Positions 51,437-59,816 of a DNA stretch of 64,000 nucleotides are shown here, piece after piece; the stretch's first letter is position 1; each line of letters begins with the position of its first letter. A model generated the notes under the pieces. It saw only the letters and a program-made list of their open reading frames with translations, was not told the DNA's origin and searched no databases. The translations under genes and the position numbers were made by a program. Source of the DNA: Actinoplanes octamycinicus (GTDB lineage Bacteria > Actinomycetota > Actinomycetes > Mycobacteriales > Micromonosporaceae); assembly GCF_014205225.1 (NCBI RefSeq), contig NZ_JACHNB010000001.1, positions 3,019,501 through 3,083,500 on the forward strand, written 5' to 3'.

Positions 51437-53080
51437 GTGAGCGCGTCTACGAGCAGGCGGACATTCCTCGGCCTGGCCGGCCTCGGCGCGGCCTCTCTGG
51501 CGATCGGGTGCAGCAAGAAGCCGAGCGCCGCCGGCGGGGCCACCAACGCCGAGGAGGCGGCCGGCGTGGTGCCGACGTTCAAGGACTCCGGCCTGATCAA
51601 GCCGGACGTGGCGGGCATCCGGCCGATGGCCGACGGCTACACGAAGTACCCGACCGGCCTGGTCGACGCGATCACCGACAAGGCGATCACCTCCGGCAAG
51701 CCGGTCACCGCGGTCACCCCCTGGTGGGGCCCCGCGCCGCCGTCGTCGAACAAGTACGTCGAGGCGGTCGGCGCCGACCTGGGCGGCACGATCACCTTCA
51801 GCGTGCAGGACGGCAACACCTACGGCGACAAGCTGAACACCATGCTCGGCGCCCGGGACGTGCCCGAGCTGACCTGCATCCCGGGCTGGGAGATCAACAA
51901 GCTGGCCCGGTTCTCGGACGGCGTGCACGTGCTCTTCGAGGACCTGACGCCGTACCTGGCCGGGGACAAGGTGAGCGGCTACCCGCTGCTGGCCGGTCTG
52001 GACACCGCGGCCTGGAAGGACTCGGTGTGGGGCGGCAAGCTGATGGGCGTCCCGTTCCCGACCGACTCGCCGTACCCGACCGCGCTCTTCATCCGCAAGG
52101 ACGTCGCGGACCAGCGGGGCATCGCCGCCCCGACCGACCTGGACTCGCTCCATGAGTTCGGCAAGAAGTTCACCGACCCGGACAAGGGGGAGTGGGCGTT
52201 CGGCGACATCTTCCAGGAGGTGCTGCAGATCTGCGGCAATCCGGGCTCGCAGAACGGCTGGTTCAAGACCGCCGACGGCAAGGTGATGCACCGCTACGAG
52301 ACGCCGGAGTACCAGCGCGCGGTCGAGTGGATGGCCCGGATCTACTCCGAGAAGCTGATCCACCCCGACCTGGCCAGCAGCAAGGGCGGCGACGTGACCA
52401 CGCTCTTCAAGGCCGGGAAGATCTTCTCGTACGCCACCGGCCTGGGCTCCTGGAAGGAGACCCAGCGGGAGAAGACCCGGGAGGGCAAGGGCTTCACCAT
52501 GCAGGCCGTGAAGGTCTTCGGCGCGGACGCCGGCACGCCGCCGGTGCGCTGGCAGGGCACCCCGTCGATCATGTGGACCTTCGTGCGGAAGGGGCTCGGC
52601 CAGGACCGGACACGGGAGCTGCTGCGGGTCCTCAACTACACCGCGGCGCCGTTCGGCACCAAGGAGTGGGAGCTGCAGAACTACGGCGTCGAGGGCACCC
52701 ACTTCACCCGGCAGCCGGACGGCGCCCCGAAGACCAACGAGACCTTCACCAAGGAGTTCGCCAACCAGTTCATCTTCCTCGGCGGCCGTCCCGCCGTGGT
52801 GGTCAGCGACCCGGACCTGCCGACCTACGCGCAGGACCTGGTCGGCTGGGGCAACGACGCCACCAAGTACCTGGAGAAGAACCCGTGGGAGGGGATCAAG
52901 GTCGAGGTGCCCAGCGCGCAGGCGGCGATCCAGCAACCCACCGACGACAAGATCACCGACATCCTGCGCGGCCGGCGCCCGCTCGCCGACTTCGACAAGG
53001 TGGTCCAGGAGTGGAAGGCCGGCGGCGGCGACCAGGCGCGTGACTTCTACGCCAAGGTCCTGGCAGACAACGGGCGATGA
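51437..53080 (+). CDS. Sugar ABC transporter solute-binding lipoprotein, Tat signal
   Basis: Encodes 547 residues from a GTG. The N-terminus has a twin-arginine motif SRRTFLG (R7, R8) and the lipobox AIGC (Cys25), so it is probably exported folded by Tat and lipidated. Length and blocks such as LMGVPFPTDSPYPTALFIRKDVADQRGI resemble the LipO/LplA-type binding proteins for oligosaccharides, longer than maltose-type ones. The permease gene starts at its stop (ATGA overlap). It binds the imported sugar outside the membrane; the ligand is inferred only from neighbouring enzymes. Confidence 0.92.
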   Translation: MSASTSRRTFLGLAGLGAASLAIGCSKKPSAAGGATNAEEAAGVVPTFKDSGLIKPDVAGIRPMADGYTKYPTGLVDAITDKAITSGKPVTAVTPWWGPAPPSSNKYVEAVGADLGGTITFSVQDGNTYGDKLNTMLGARDVPELTCIPGWEINKLARFSDGVHVLFEDLTPYLAGDKVSGYPLLAGLDTAAWKDSVWGGKLMGVPFPTDSPYPTALFIRKDVADQRGIAAPTDLDSLHEFGKKFTDPDKGEWAFGDIFQEVLQICGNPGSQNGWFKTADGKVMHRYETPEYQRAVEWMARIYSEKLIHPDLASSKGGDVTTLFKAGKIFSYATGLGSWKETQREKTREGKGFTMQAVKVFGADAGTPPVRWQGTPSIMWTFVRKGLGQDRTRELLRVLNYTAAPFGTKEWELQNYGVEGTHFTRQPDGAPKTNETFTKEFANQFIFLGGRPAVVVSDPDLPTYAQDLVGWGNDATKYLEKNPWEGIKVEVPSAQAAIQQPTDDKITDILRGRRPLADFDKVVQEWKAGGGDQARDFYAKVLADNGR

Positions 53081-54072
53081 GCAGCTCACCGATCGTCGAA
53101 GGGGCCGTCAAGCCGGCGGCCCCGGCCACGAGTGCCACCACGACCCTGACGTTCGGCGCGCGGCTGCGGCGGGACTGGCCGCTGATCCTGATGTGCGTGC
53201 CGGCCATGCTGCTGCTGGCGGTCTTCCACTACCTGCCGGCGCTCGGCACCATCATCGCGTTCCAGGACTACAACCCGTTCGCCGGCGACACCCCGCTGGA
53301 CGCGTTCCTGTCCAGCGAGTGGATCGGGTTCGGCAACTTCCAGTACCTTTTCGAGACCCCGGCGTTCTGGGAGTCGGTCCGCAACACCCTGGCCATCACG
53401 GCCTTCCAGCTGGTGTTCTACTTCCCGATCCCGATCCTGCTGGCGATCCTGCTGAACAGCATCATGTCGCCGCGGCTGCGGTCGTTCGTGCAGAGCGTGG
53501 TCTACCTGCCGCACTTCTTCAGCTGGGTGCTGGTCATCTCGCTGTTCCAGATGATGCTCGGCGGGGCCGGCCTGATCGCGCAGACCGCGCGCGACCACGG
53601 GATGACCGCCCCCGACTTCATGACCAACCCGGACACCTTCTACTTCCTGATCACCTCGCAGGCGATCTGGAAGGACGCCGGCTGGGGCATGATCGTCTTC
53701 CTGGCCGCGCTGGCCGCCATCGACCCCTCGCTCTACGAGGCGTCCGCGGCCGACGGCGCCGGACGGATGCGCCGGTTCTGGCACATCACGCTGCCCGGCC
53801 TGCGCCCGGTCATCGTGTTGCTGCTGATCCTGCGCCTGGGCGACGCGCTCAACGTCGGTTTCGAGCAGTTCTTCCTGCAGCGGGAGGCGGTCGGCCGGGA
53901 CGCCGCCGAGGTGCTCGACACCTACGTCTACTTCCAGGGCATCGGCGTCCAGCAGTGGGGCGTCGGGGCCGCGGCCGGCCTGGTCAAGGCGCTGGTCGGA
54001 CTGCTGCTCATCCTGGGCGCCAACAAGGTCGCCCACAAGCTCGGCGAGCAAGGGATCTACGCCAAGTCATGA
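53077..54072 (+). CDS. ABC transporter permease, LplB-like
   Basis: Encodes 331 residues, overlapping the binding-protein stop. Six membrane helices are present, with the EAA loop SLYEASAADGAGRMRRFWHITLPGLRP that contacts the ATPase. FHYLPALGTIIAFQDYNPF and RSFVQSVVYLPHFFSWVLV are characteristic of LplB-type oligosaccharide permeases. It forms a heterodimer with the next permease. No ATP-binding subunit is encoded in the locus, so a shared MsiK-like ATPase is likely. Confidence 0.94.
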   Translation: MSSSPIVEGAVKPAAPATSATTTLTFGARLRRDWPLILMCVPAMLLLAVFHYLPALGTIIAFQDYNPFAGDTPLDAFLSSEWIGFGNFQYLFETPAFWESVRNTLAITAFQLVFYFPIPILLAILLNSIMSPRLRSFVQSVVYLPHFFSWVLVISLFQMMLGGAGLIAQTARDHGMTAPDFMTNPDTFYFLITSQAIWKDAGWGMIVFLAALAAIDPSLYEASAADGAGRMRRFWHITLPGLRPVIVLLLILRLGDALNVGFEQFFLQREAVGRDAAEVLDTYVYFQGIGVQQWGVGAAAGLVKALVGLLLILGANKVAHKLGEQGIYAKS

Positions 54073-55007
54073 CCACCGCCGCTGAATTCCGGAAGCCCCG
54101 CACACCGAGCGGCCGCCCGGTGTGGGAGGAGAAGCCCACCCTGGTCGGTCAGTTCGGCAAGGGGGTGGTGATCACCGCGGTGGTGCTGTCCGTCCTCGTG
54201 CCGCTCTGGGTCGTGGTGGTCACCAGCCTCTCCTCGACCGACACGATCAACGCGGCCGGCGGCTACGTCTTCCTCCCGCGCGAGTTCAACCCGTCCGCCT
54301 ACGTGGTGATCTTCTCCGGCGGCCAGGTCACCGACGCGGTGCTGGTCAGCACGATCGTCACGGTGATCGGCACCGCGATCAGCCTGACCGTCACGGTGCT
54401 CGCCGCCTACGGCCTGTCCCGGGCCGGCACGCTCCTCCACCGGCCGATCCTGTTCTACTTCCTGCTCACCTTCCTGATCTACCCGGGCATGATCCCGAGC
54501 TACCTGGTGGTCACCGGGCTGGGCCTCAAGGACAACCTGCTGGCCCTGGTGGTGCCGGCCGCGGTGAGCGCGTTCAACCTGGTGGTGCTCCGGGCGTTCT
54601 TCATGGGCATCCCACAGGAGCTGTTCGACAGCGCGCGGATCGACGGCGCCGGCGAGGTCCGGATCCTGCTGCGGATCGTGCTGCCGCTGTCCAAGGCGGT
54701 CACCGCGGTGGTCGGCCTCTTCTACGCGGTCGGTTACTGGAACACCTTCTTCAACGCCGTCCTCTACCTCGACCGCAACGACCTGCAGCCGGTCCAGCGC
54801 GTCCTGCAGCAGTTCATCCTGGCCGGCCAGTCGCCGAGCAACGCCGGCACCGGCGTGGTGCTGCCCGGCATCGGTTACTCCGCCCCGCCGAACCTGGCGA
54901 TCAAGATGGCCGTCGTGGTGGTCACCCTGGTCCCGGCCCTGATCGTCTACCCCTTCGTGCAGCGCCACTTCACCAAGGGCGTGATCGTCGGCGCGGTCAA
55001 GGGCTGA
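54069..55007 (+). CDS. ABC transporter permease, YtcP/LplC-like
   Basis: Encodes 312 residues from an ATG overlapping the previous stop (ATGA). Six helices are seen, with the EAA loop ELFDSARIDGAGEVRILLRIVLPLSK and family blocks FNPSAYVVIF, LIYPGMIPSYLVV and AVGYWNTFFNAVLYL. It pairs with the upstream LplB-type permease. The operon ends here; the next gene is convergent. Confidence 0.94.
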   Translation: MTTAAEFRKPRTPSGRPVWEEKPTLVGQFGKGVVITAVVLSVLVPLWVVVVTSLSSTDTINAAGGYVFLPREFNPSAYVVIFSGGQVTDAVLVSTIVTVIGTAISLTVTVLAAYGLSRAGTLLHRPILFYFLLTFLIYPGMIPSYLVVTGLGLKDNLLALVVPAAVSAFNLVVLRAFFMGIPQELFDSARIDGAGEVRILLRIVLPLSKAVTAVVGLFYAVGYWNTFFNAVLYLDRNDLQPVQRVLQQFILAGQSPSNAGTGVVLPGIGYSAPPNLAIKMAVVVVTLVPALIVYPFVQRHFTKGVIVGAVKG

Positions 55008-55097
55008 CCCGGGCTCGGCCTGCGGCCATCGCCCGAATCGCCGCCGGGTGGGTCCGGATCCCAGCTCCGGTCCCGCCCGGCGGTTCGCACTGTCTTC

Positions 55098-55143
55098 TTC
55101 CGGTACGCCGTCAGCCCGGCCTTTTCCGGTACGCCGTCAGCCC
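55098..55143. repeat. 20-bp direct repeat spanning the GH95 stop codon
   Basis: TTCCGGTACGCCGTCAGCCC occurs at 55098-55117 and again at 55124-55143, 26 bases apart. The second copy contains the GH95 stop codon on the minus strand. Confidence 0.85.
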
Positions 55144-57224
55144 CGCCGCCGTGGCAGCCGCAGCTCGTGCGGCACCCCGGCGGCCAGCGAGACCTCGACC
55201 GTGCCGCCCGGCCAGGTGACCACGGCGTCGCGGGCGACCGGCGAGGTCAGCGTCGCGTCCAGCACCCCCGGCTGCCAGCTCAGCTCGACCCTCACCGGGC
55301 CGCGCGCGACCAGCCCCCGGACGCTGCCGGTCGGCCACTGCCCGGGCAGCGCCGGGAGCAGACTCAGCCGGGCCGGCCCGCCCGGGGTCACGTCCCGGCT
55401 GGCCAGCAGCATCGCGGCGACCAGCGCCGGGAAGCCGCCGGCCAGGTCCACGTTGAACATGTGGTCGCGGTTGTGAGTCGGCACCAGGGTCGGCCGCCAG
55501 TAGGCCTCGGCGAGCCGGGTCAGCGCGGCATACGCCTCGGCGGCCAGCCCGAGCCGGGCCGCGGCCACGCCGAGCAGCGCCAGCCCGTACCCCATCTCGT
55601 CGGACGCCTCGCTCAACCACCACCGCAACCGTCGCCGGACCGTCGCGACCACCGCGGCGCGCAGCGCCGGATCCGCCTCGATCACCGGGTCCCCGGCGTA
55701 GAAGAACGGATAGAGGTGGCTGCAGTGCCGGTGCTCGTGGTTGTCGTCGAAGCGCGGATCCAGCCACTCGGCCAGCTCGCCGTCCCGGGTGACCCGGTGC
55801 GGCGGCAGCGCGTCGAGCAGCTCGCGCCAGCGCGGCGCCCGCGGATCCCCGGCGTCGTGCGTCAGCAGCGCCCGCAGCACGTCGCCGACCGCCTGCACGT
55901 CCAGCGCGGCGTCCACAGTGGCCTGCGAGCCGGTGTTCGCCGGATGGTTCTCCGGCGAGTAGGACGGGCTGAACCGCGCCCGCCCCGCGTCGATCTCGGC
56001 GAACGCCAGGTGGAAGTCGGCCACCTCGCGCAGGTAGGGCAGGGCCCGCCCGGCCAGGAACGACGCGTCGCCGGTGTGCTGCCAGTGCTCCAGGTAGAGC
56101 CGGCCCAGCCAGGCCGCGCCGGCGGTCCAGAAGGTCAGGCACCAGACCGGCCCGAAGTGGTTCTGCTTGCCGTGCGTGCCCAGGTGGGCGGGCGCGTAGA
56201 GGCCGGGCACGCCGTACAGCCGCCGGGCGTTCTCCCGCAGGTCGTCGCGCAGCTCGTCGAGCAGGTCGAAGAGCGGCGGCATCAGCTCCGGCGTGCCGGT
56301 GGTGTGCACCGCCAGCAGAGCCGCCTGCAGGTTGCCGTCGATGGTCCAGCCGCTGCGCCACGGCGGCGACCAGGTGCCGCTCCAGACGCCCTGCAGGGTG
56401 GGCGGCCGGGTGCCGGTGCTGCTGACGATCGCGTACCGCCCGGCGTCGAAGAGCAGCTGCGCGCGCCGGTCGCCGGGCAGGTCCAGCCGGGTGCGGCCGA
56501 CCAGCTCGCCGTGCTCCGCGACATGCGCCGCGAGCAGCGCGTCGAAGTCCGGCAGCGCGGCGAAGCCGGCCGGTTCCAGGCCCGGCGTGGTGCGGGCCGC
56601 GATGACAAGCCCGTCCGGGGTACGCCAGGAGCGCGCCGTGACGGTGTATCCGTCGAGCGCCCCCGGCCAGTCCGCGCCGGGGAACCGTGCGGTGAGCGTC
56701 GAGTCGCCGGCCGTGACGTCGACCGGGCGCTCCGGGGTCCCGTCGACCGGGGCCAGCGACAGCGTCCCGGCGCAGCCGGTGAGCCGGACCAGCAGGGCGT
56801 CGGCCGGGCGGGAGAGGAACGCCTCGCAGGTGACGCCGTCCCACTGGTGGCGCACGACGCCCGTACCGAAATCGGTCTGTCGTGACCACCCGCGGCCCGG
56901 ACGGTCCGGGATCACCGTGAGGGTCGCCGTGCCGATCAGCGGATCGATCCAGCGGGTCTCGGCGAAGCCGGGATGCTCCGCGCTCGCCAGCTCGACAACT
57001 TCGGTGGCGGCCTCGGCGAACCGCCCGTCCCGCAGCATCTCCCGCAGGCGGGGCAGCACCGGAGCGGTCAGCGGGGCCGGCAGCGGCTCGGTGACCGGCT
57101 GGAAGACCCGCTCGTGGGCCAGCGTGAACCGCAGCGCGGCGGGGGAGCCGTGGCACAGCGCCCCCTGCCGCCCGTTGCCGGTGATCAGCGCGTGCTCCCA
57201 GTCCTCGGTCCACTCGGTGTTCAC
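55137..57224 (-). CDS. Glycoside hydrolase family 95 (alpha-L-fucosidase / alpha-L-galactosidase type)
   Basis: Encodes 695 residues from a GTG. The N-terminal beta-domain starts ALITGNGRQGALCHGSP; an (alpha/alpha)6 barrel follows with TLQGVWSGTWSPPWRSGWTID, PAHLGTHGKQNHFGP, RHCSHLYPFFYAGDP and NVDLAGGFPALVAAMLLAS, all GH95 hallmarks. GH95 enzymes remove alpha-1,2-linked L-fucose or L-galactose by inversion. No signal peptide, so it acts in the cytoplasm on imported oligosaccharides. It is a little shorter than typical members (about 750). A GH42 gene is divergent, 44 bases away, with an operator between. Confidence 0.92.
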   Translation of the reverse strand: MNTEWTEDWEHALITGNGRQGALCHGSPAALRFTLAHERVFQPVTEPLPAPLTAPVLPRLREMLRDGRFAEAATEVVELASAEHPGFAETRWIDPLIGTATLTVIPDRPGRGWSRQTDFGTGVVRHQWDGVTCEAFLSRPADALLVRLTGCAGTLSLAPVDGTPERPVDVTAGDSTLTARFPGADWPGALDGYTVTARSWRTPDGLVIAARTTPGLEPAGFAALPDFDALLAAHVAEHGELVGRTRLDLPGDRRAQLLFDAGRYAIVSSTGTRPPTLQGVWSGTWSPPWRSGWTIDGNLQAALLAVHTTGTPELMPPLFDLLDELRDDLRENARRLYGVPGLYAPAHLGTHGKQNHFGPVWCLTFWTAGAAWLGRLYLEHWQHTGDASFLAGRALPYLREVADFHLAFAEIDAGRARFSPSYSPENHPANTGSQATVDAALDVQAVGDVLRALLTHDAGDPRAPRWRELLDALPPHRVTRDGELAEWLDPRFDDNHEHRHCSHLYPFFYAGDPVIEADPALRAAVVATVRRRLRWWLSEASDEMGYGLALLGVAAARLGLAAEAYAALTRLAEAYWRPTLVPTHNRDHMFNVDLAGGFPALVAAMLLASRDVTPGGPARLSLLPALPGQWPTGSVRGLVARGPVRVELSWQPGVLDATLTSPVARDAVVTWPGGTVEVSLAAGVPHELRLPRRRG

Positions 57225-57228
57225 GGTG

Positions 57229-57256
57229 TTACTTTGTTCAGAGTCAAAACTAAAGT
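57229..57256. promoter_or_regulatory. Probable ROK operator B, between GH95 and GH42
   Basis: ACTTTGTT and AAACTAAAGT are imperfect inverted half-sites around a 7-8 base spacer, and AAACTAAAGTCA at 57247-57258 repeats the 12-mer of operator A. It lies within 45 bases shared by both gene starts, so one bound protein could control both. Confidence 0.6.
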
Positions 57257-57268
57257 CAAGGTGGTGCG

Positions 57269-59227
57269 ATGCTGTTCTTCGGCGGCGACTACAACCCCGA
57301 GCAGTGGCCCGAGGAGGTCTGGGCGCAGGACGTCGCGCTGATGCGGCAGGCCGGCGTCACGATGGTCTCGCTCGGGGTCTTCGCGTGGTCGCATGTGGAG
57401 CCGGAGGAGGGCCGCTTCACGTTCGGCTGGCTGGACCGGATCATGGACCGGCTGCACGACGGCGGGATCAAGGTCGCGCTGGCCACCCCGACCGCGTCGC
57501 CGCCGCCGTGGTTCACCAGCGCGCATCCGGAGGGCCTGCCGGTCACCGCCGACGGGGTGCGGCTCAGCCACGGCAGCCGGGACACCTACTGCGTCTCCGC
57601 CCCGGCCTACCGCGCCGCCGCCCGCACCGTTGCCGGCAAGCTGGCCGAGCGCTACGCCCGGCACCCGGCGCTGGCGCTGTGGCACGTCCACAACGAGTAC
57701 GGCACCGACTGCCGCTGCGACCTCACCGCGGCCGCCTTCCGCGGCTGGCTGCGGACGAAGCACGGTGACCTGGACGCGCTCAACGAGGCGTGGACCACCG
57801 CGTTCTGGAGCCAGCGGTATTCCGACTGGGCGCAGATCCTGCCGCCGCGCGCCACCCAGTACCTGCCGAACCCGGCGCAGGTGCTGGACTTCCGCCGGTT
57901 CCTCTCCGACGAGTTGCTCGGCGCCTTCGTCGAGCAGCGCGACCTGCTCCGGGCGGCCAACCCGGACATCCCGATCACCACGAACTTCGTCCAGGGCGGC
58001 TGGGTCAGCGTCGACCACGCGCGCTGGGCGGCCGAGCTGGACCTGGTCGCGGTCGACCACTACCCGGCCGACGCCGGCGACGGCGCCGAGGCGGAGACCG
58101 CGTTCGGCGGCGACCTGGCCCGCGGCTGGGCCGCCGGGCAGGGCGGCGCGTGGCTGCTCATGGAGACCGCGCCGAATCTGATCTACACGCCCGGCCGGAT
58201 GCACGCCAAGGAGCCCGGCCGGCTCACCCGGCACAGCCTGGGCTACCTGGCCCGGGGCTCGCGCGGGGCGATGTACTTCCAGTGGCGGCAGCCGCGCGGC
58301 GGCGCCGAGCTGTTCCACTCGGCGCTGGTGCCGCACGCCGGGCCGGACAGCCCGGTGTTCCGCGAGGCGGTCGGGCTGGGGCGGCGGCTGGCCGCGCTGC
58401 GCGACCGGGTCGGCGGGACGGTCGAGGCGCGGGTCGCGATCGGCTGGGACGCGCCGTCCTGGTGGGCGTTGCAGGGCGCCGGGCTGCCGGCCGCCGACCT
58501 CGACTACCTGGCCGCGGTGCAGCAGGCGCACCGGGCGTTCTACCGATCCGGGATCGCCACCGACTTCGTCTTCCCGGGGCTGGACGACCTGGCGGCGCGG
58601 CTCCCGGCGTACCGGGTGGTGGTCCTGCCGCACCTCTATCTGGTGTCCGACGAGGCGGCGGACGTGCTGCGCGAGTTCGTCGCGGGCGGTGGCCACCTGG
58701 TGGTCGGGCCGCTCAGCGGGATCGCCGACCCGGCCGGCCGGATCCGGCTCGGCGGCTATCCCGGCGCCTTCCGGGACGTGCTCGGGGTCCGGGTGGTCGA
58801 GTGGCGGCCGCTGGCGCTCGGCACGGAGATCCCGCTGGACAGCGGTGACCGGGCGATCCGCTGGAGCGAGCGGGTCGAGACGGCCGGCGCGCAGACCCTG
58901 GTCCGCTATGCCGGGGACGTGCTGGCCGGCGCCCCGGCGATCACCCGGAACCGGTTCGGGGCGGGCTCCGCCTGGTATCTCTCGCCCGGGCTGGGCGACG
59001 ACGCGCTGCGCCGGGTGCTGGACCAGGTGGCCGCCGAGGCCGGCGTGCGGCCGGTGCTGGCCGGGCTGCCGCCGCGGGTCGAGGCGGTCCGGCGGGGCGA
59101 GCTGCTCTTCCTGTTCAACCACGGCGCCGAGGCGGTGACGATCCCGCTGCCCGGGGCGGATCCGGTGACCGTGCCACCCGGCGGCGTCAGGACGAGCGGG
59201 CTTGCCCGACACTGGGCTGGTGACTGA
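57269..59227 (+). CDS. Glycoside hydrolase family 42 beta-galactosidase
   Basis: Encodes 652 residues, the usual GH42 length. The TIM barrel starts GGDYNPEQWPEEVW; the acid/base is E143 in HVHNEYG and the nucleophile is E299 in LLMETAPN. Cysteines in TDCRCDL belong to the GH42 zinc cluster region. A trimerisation domain and a beta-domain (AEAVTIPLPG) follow. No signal peptide, so cytoplasmic. It cleaves terminal beta-galactose from imported oligosaccharides, completing the set with GH95 and GH3. AAGGTGG lies just upstream of the ATG. Its start is 13 bases from the putative ROK site. Confidence 0.94.
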   Translation: MLFFGGDYNPEQWPEEVWAQDVALMRQAGVTMVSLGVFAWSHVEPEEGRFTFGWLDRIMDRLHDGGIKVALATPTASPPPWFTSAHPEGLPVTADGVRLSHGSRDTYCVSAPAYRAAARTVAGKLAERYARHPALALWHVHNEYGTDCRCDLTAAAFRGWLRTKHGDLDALNEAWTTAFWSQRYSDWAQILPPRATQYLPNPAQVLDFRRFLSDELLGAFVEQRDLLRAANPDIPITTNFVQGGWVSVDHARWAAELDLVAVDHYPADAGDGAEAETAFGGDLARGWAAGQGGAWLLMETAPNLIYTPGRMHAKEPGRLTRHSLGYLARGSRGAMYFQWRQPRGGAELFHSALVPHAGPDSPVFREAVGLGRRLAALRDRVGGTVEARVAIGWDAPSWWALQGAGLPAADLDYLAAVQQAHRAFYRSGIATDFVFPGLDDLAARLPAYRVVVLPHLYLVSDEAADVLREFVAGGGHLVVGPLSGIADPAGRIRLGGYPGAFRDVLGVRVVEWRPLALGTEIPLDSGDRAIRWSERVETAGAQTLVRYAGDVLAGAPAITRNRFGAGSAWYLSPGLGDDALRRVLDQVAAEAGVRPVLAGLPPRVEAVRRGELLFLFNHGAEAVTIPLPGADPVTVPPGGVRTSGLARHWAGD

Positions 59228-59816
59228 CACCAGCCCGGAAGCCACCACCCCCGCCCCGGCCCCGCGCCGGCGCCGCCCGATCGTCATCGCGCTCGGCGTG
59301 CTGGTGCTCGTCCTGCTGGCCCTGGCCGCCTGGGTCGCGACCCGGCCGCCGTCGCCGACCGGGGACCGGGATCTGGCGCTGAGCGGCGTGCTCTCCTACG
59401 GCGGGCCGGAAGGCTGGCCGGTGGCCAAGGAGCCGGCCGCGCAGCCCAGCATCGAGGGGACCGAGCCGGGCGCGCAGTGGACCGAGCGGGACGGCAAGCC
59501 GGTGCTGCTCGGCGACAACGGATTCACCGTGCTCTGGGCCACCACGCCGGCCACCGCGCAGGCCTGCGCGGACCTGGCCGAGTGGGCCGGCAAGCGGATG
59601 GATCCGGCGGCCGCGCCGGACGTGACCGCGTCCTGCCCGTCGGCGATCGCCAGCCCGCCCGGCGACGCGCGGATCATCAGCAGTTACGGCACCCCGCCGG
59701 GGGAGCACGGGCGCTATCTGTTCTCCGCGTGGGTCGGGCCGCTGGACGGGCAGACCGCGCTGTGGGCCGGCCTGACCTACGAGGGCCCCTCGGACACGGC
59801 GAACGCCCTGCGATAG
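59220..59816 (+). CDS. Single-pass membrane protein, unknown function
   Basis: Encodes 198 residues. GTG 59220, which overlaps the GH42 stop, is preferred; TTG 59202 is possible. After a Pro-rich start, RRRRPIVIALGVLVLVLLALAAWVA is one membrane helix with basic residues before it, so the C-terminal 150 residues are outside the cell. They contain two Cys (AQACADLAEW and TASCPSAIAS) and GEHGRYLFSAWVGPLDG. I recognise no family. The gene overlaps GH42 but does not share its function visibly. Its 3' end overlaps the convergent GlxA gene by 40 bases. Confidence 0.7.
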   Translation: MTDTSPEATTPAPAPRRRRPIVIALGVLVLVLLALAAWVATRPPSPTGDRDLALSGVLSYGGPEGWPVAKEPAAQPSIEGTEPGAQWTERDGKPVLLGDNGFTVLWATTPATAQACADLAEWAGKRMDPAAAPDVTASCPSAIASPPGDARIISSYGTPPGEHGRYLFSAWVGPLDGQTALWAGLTYEGPSDTANALR

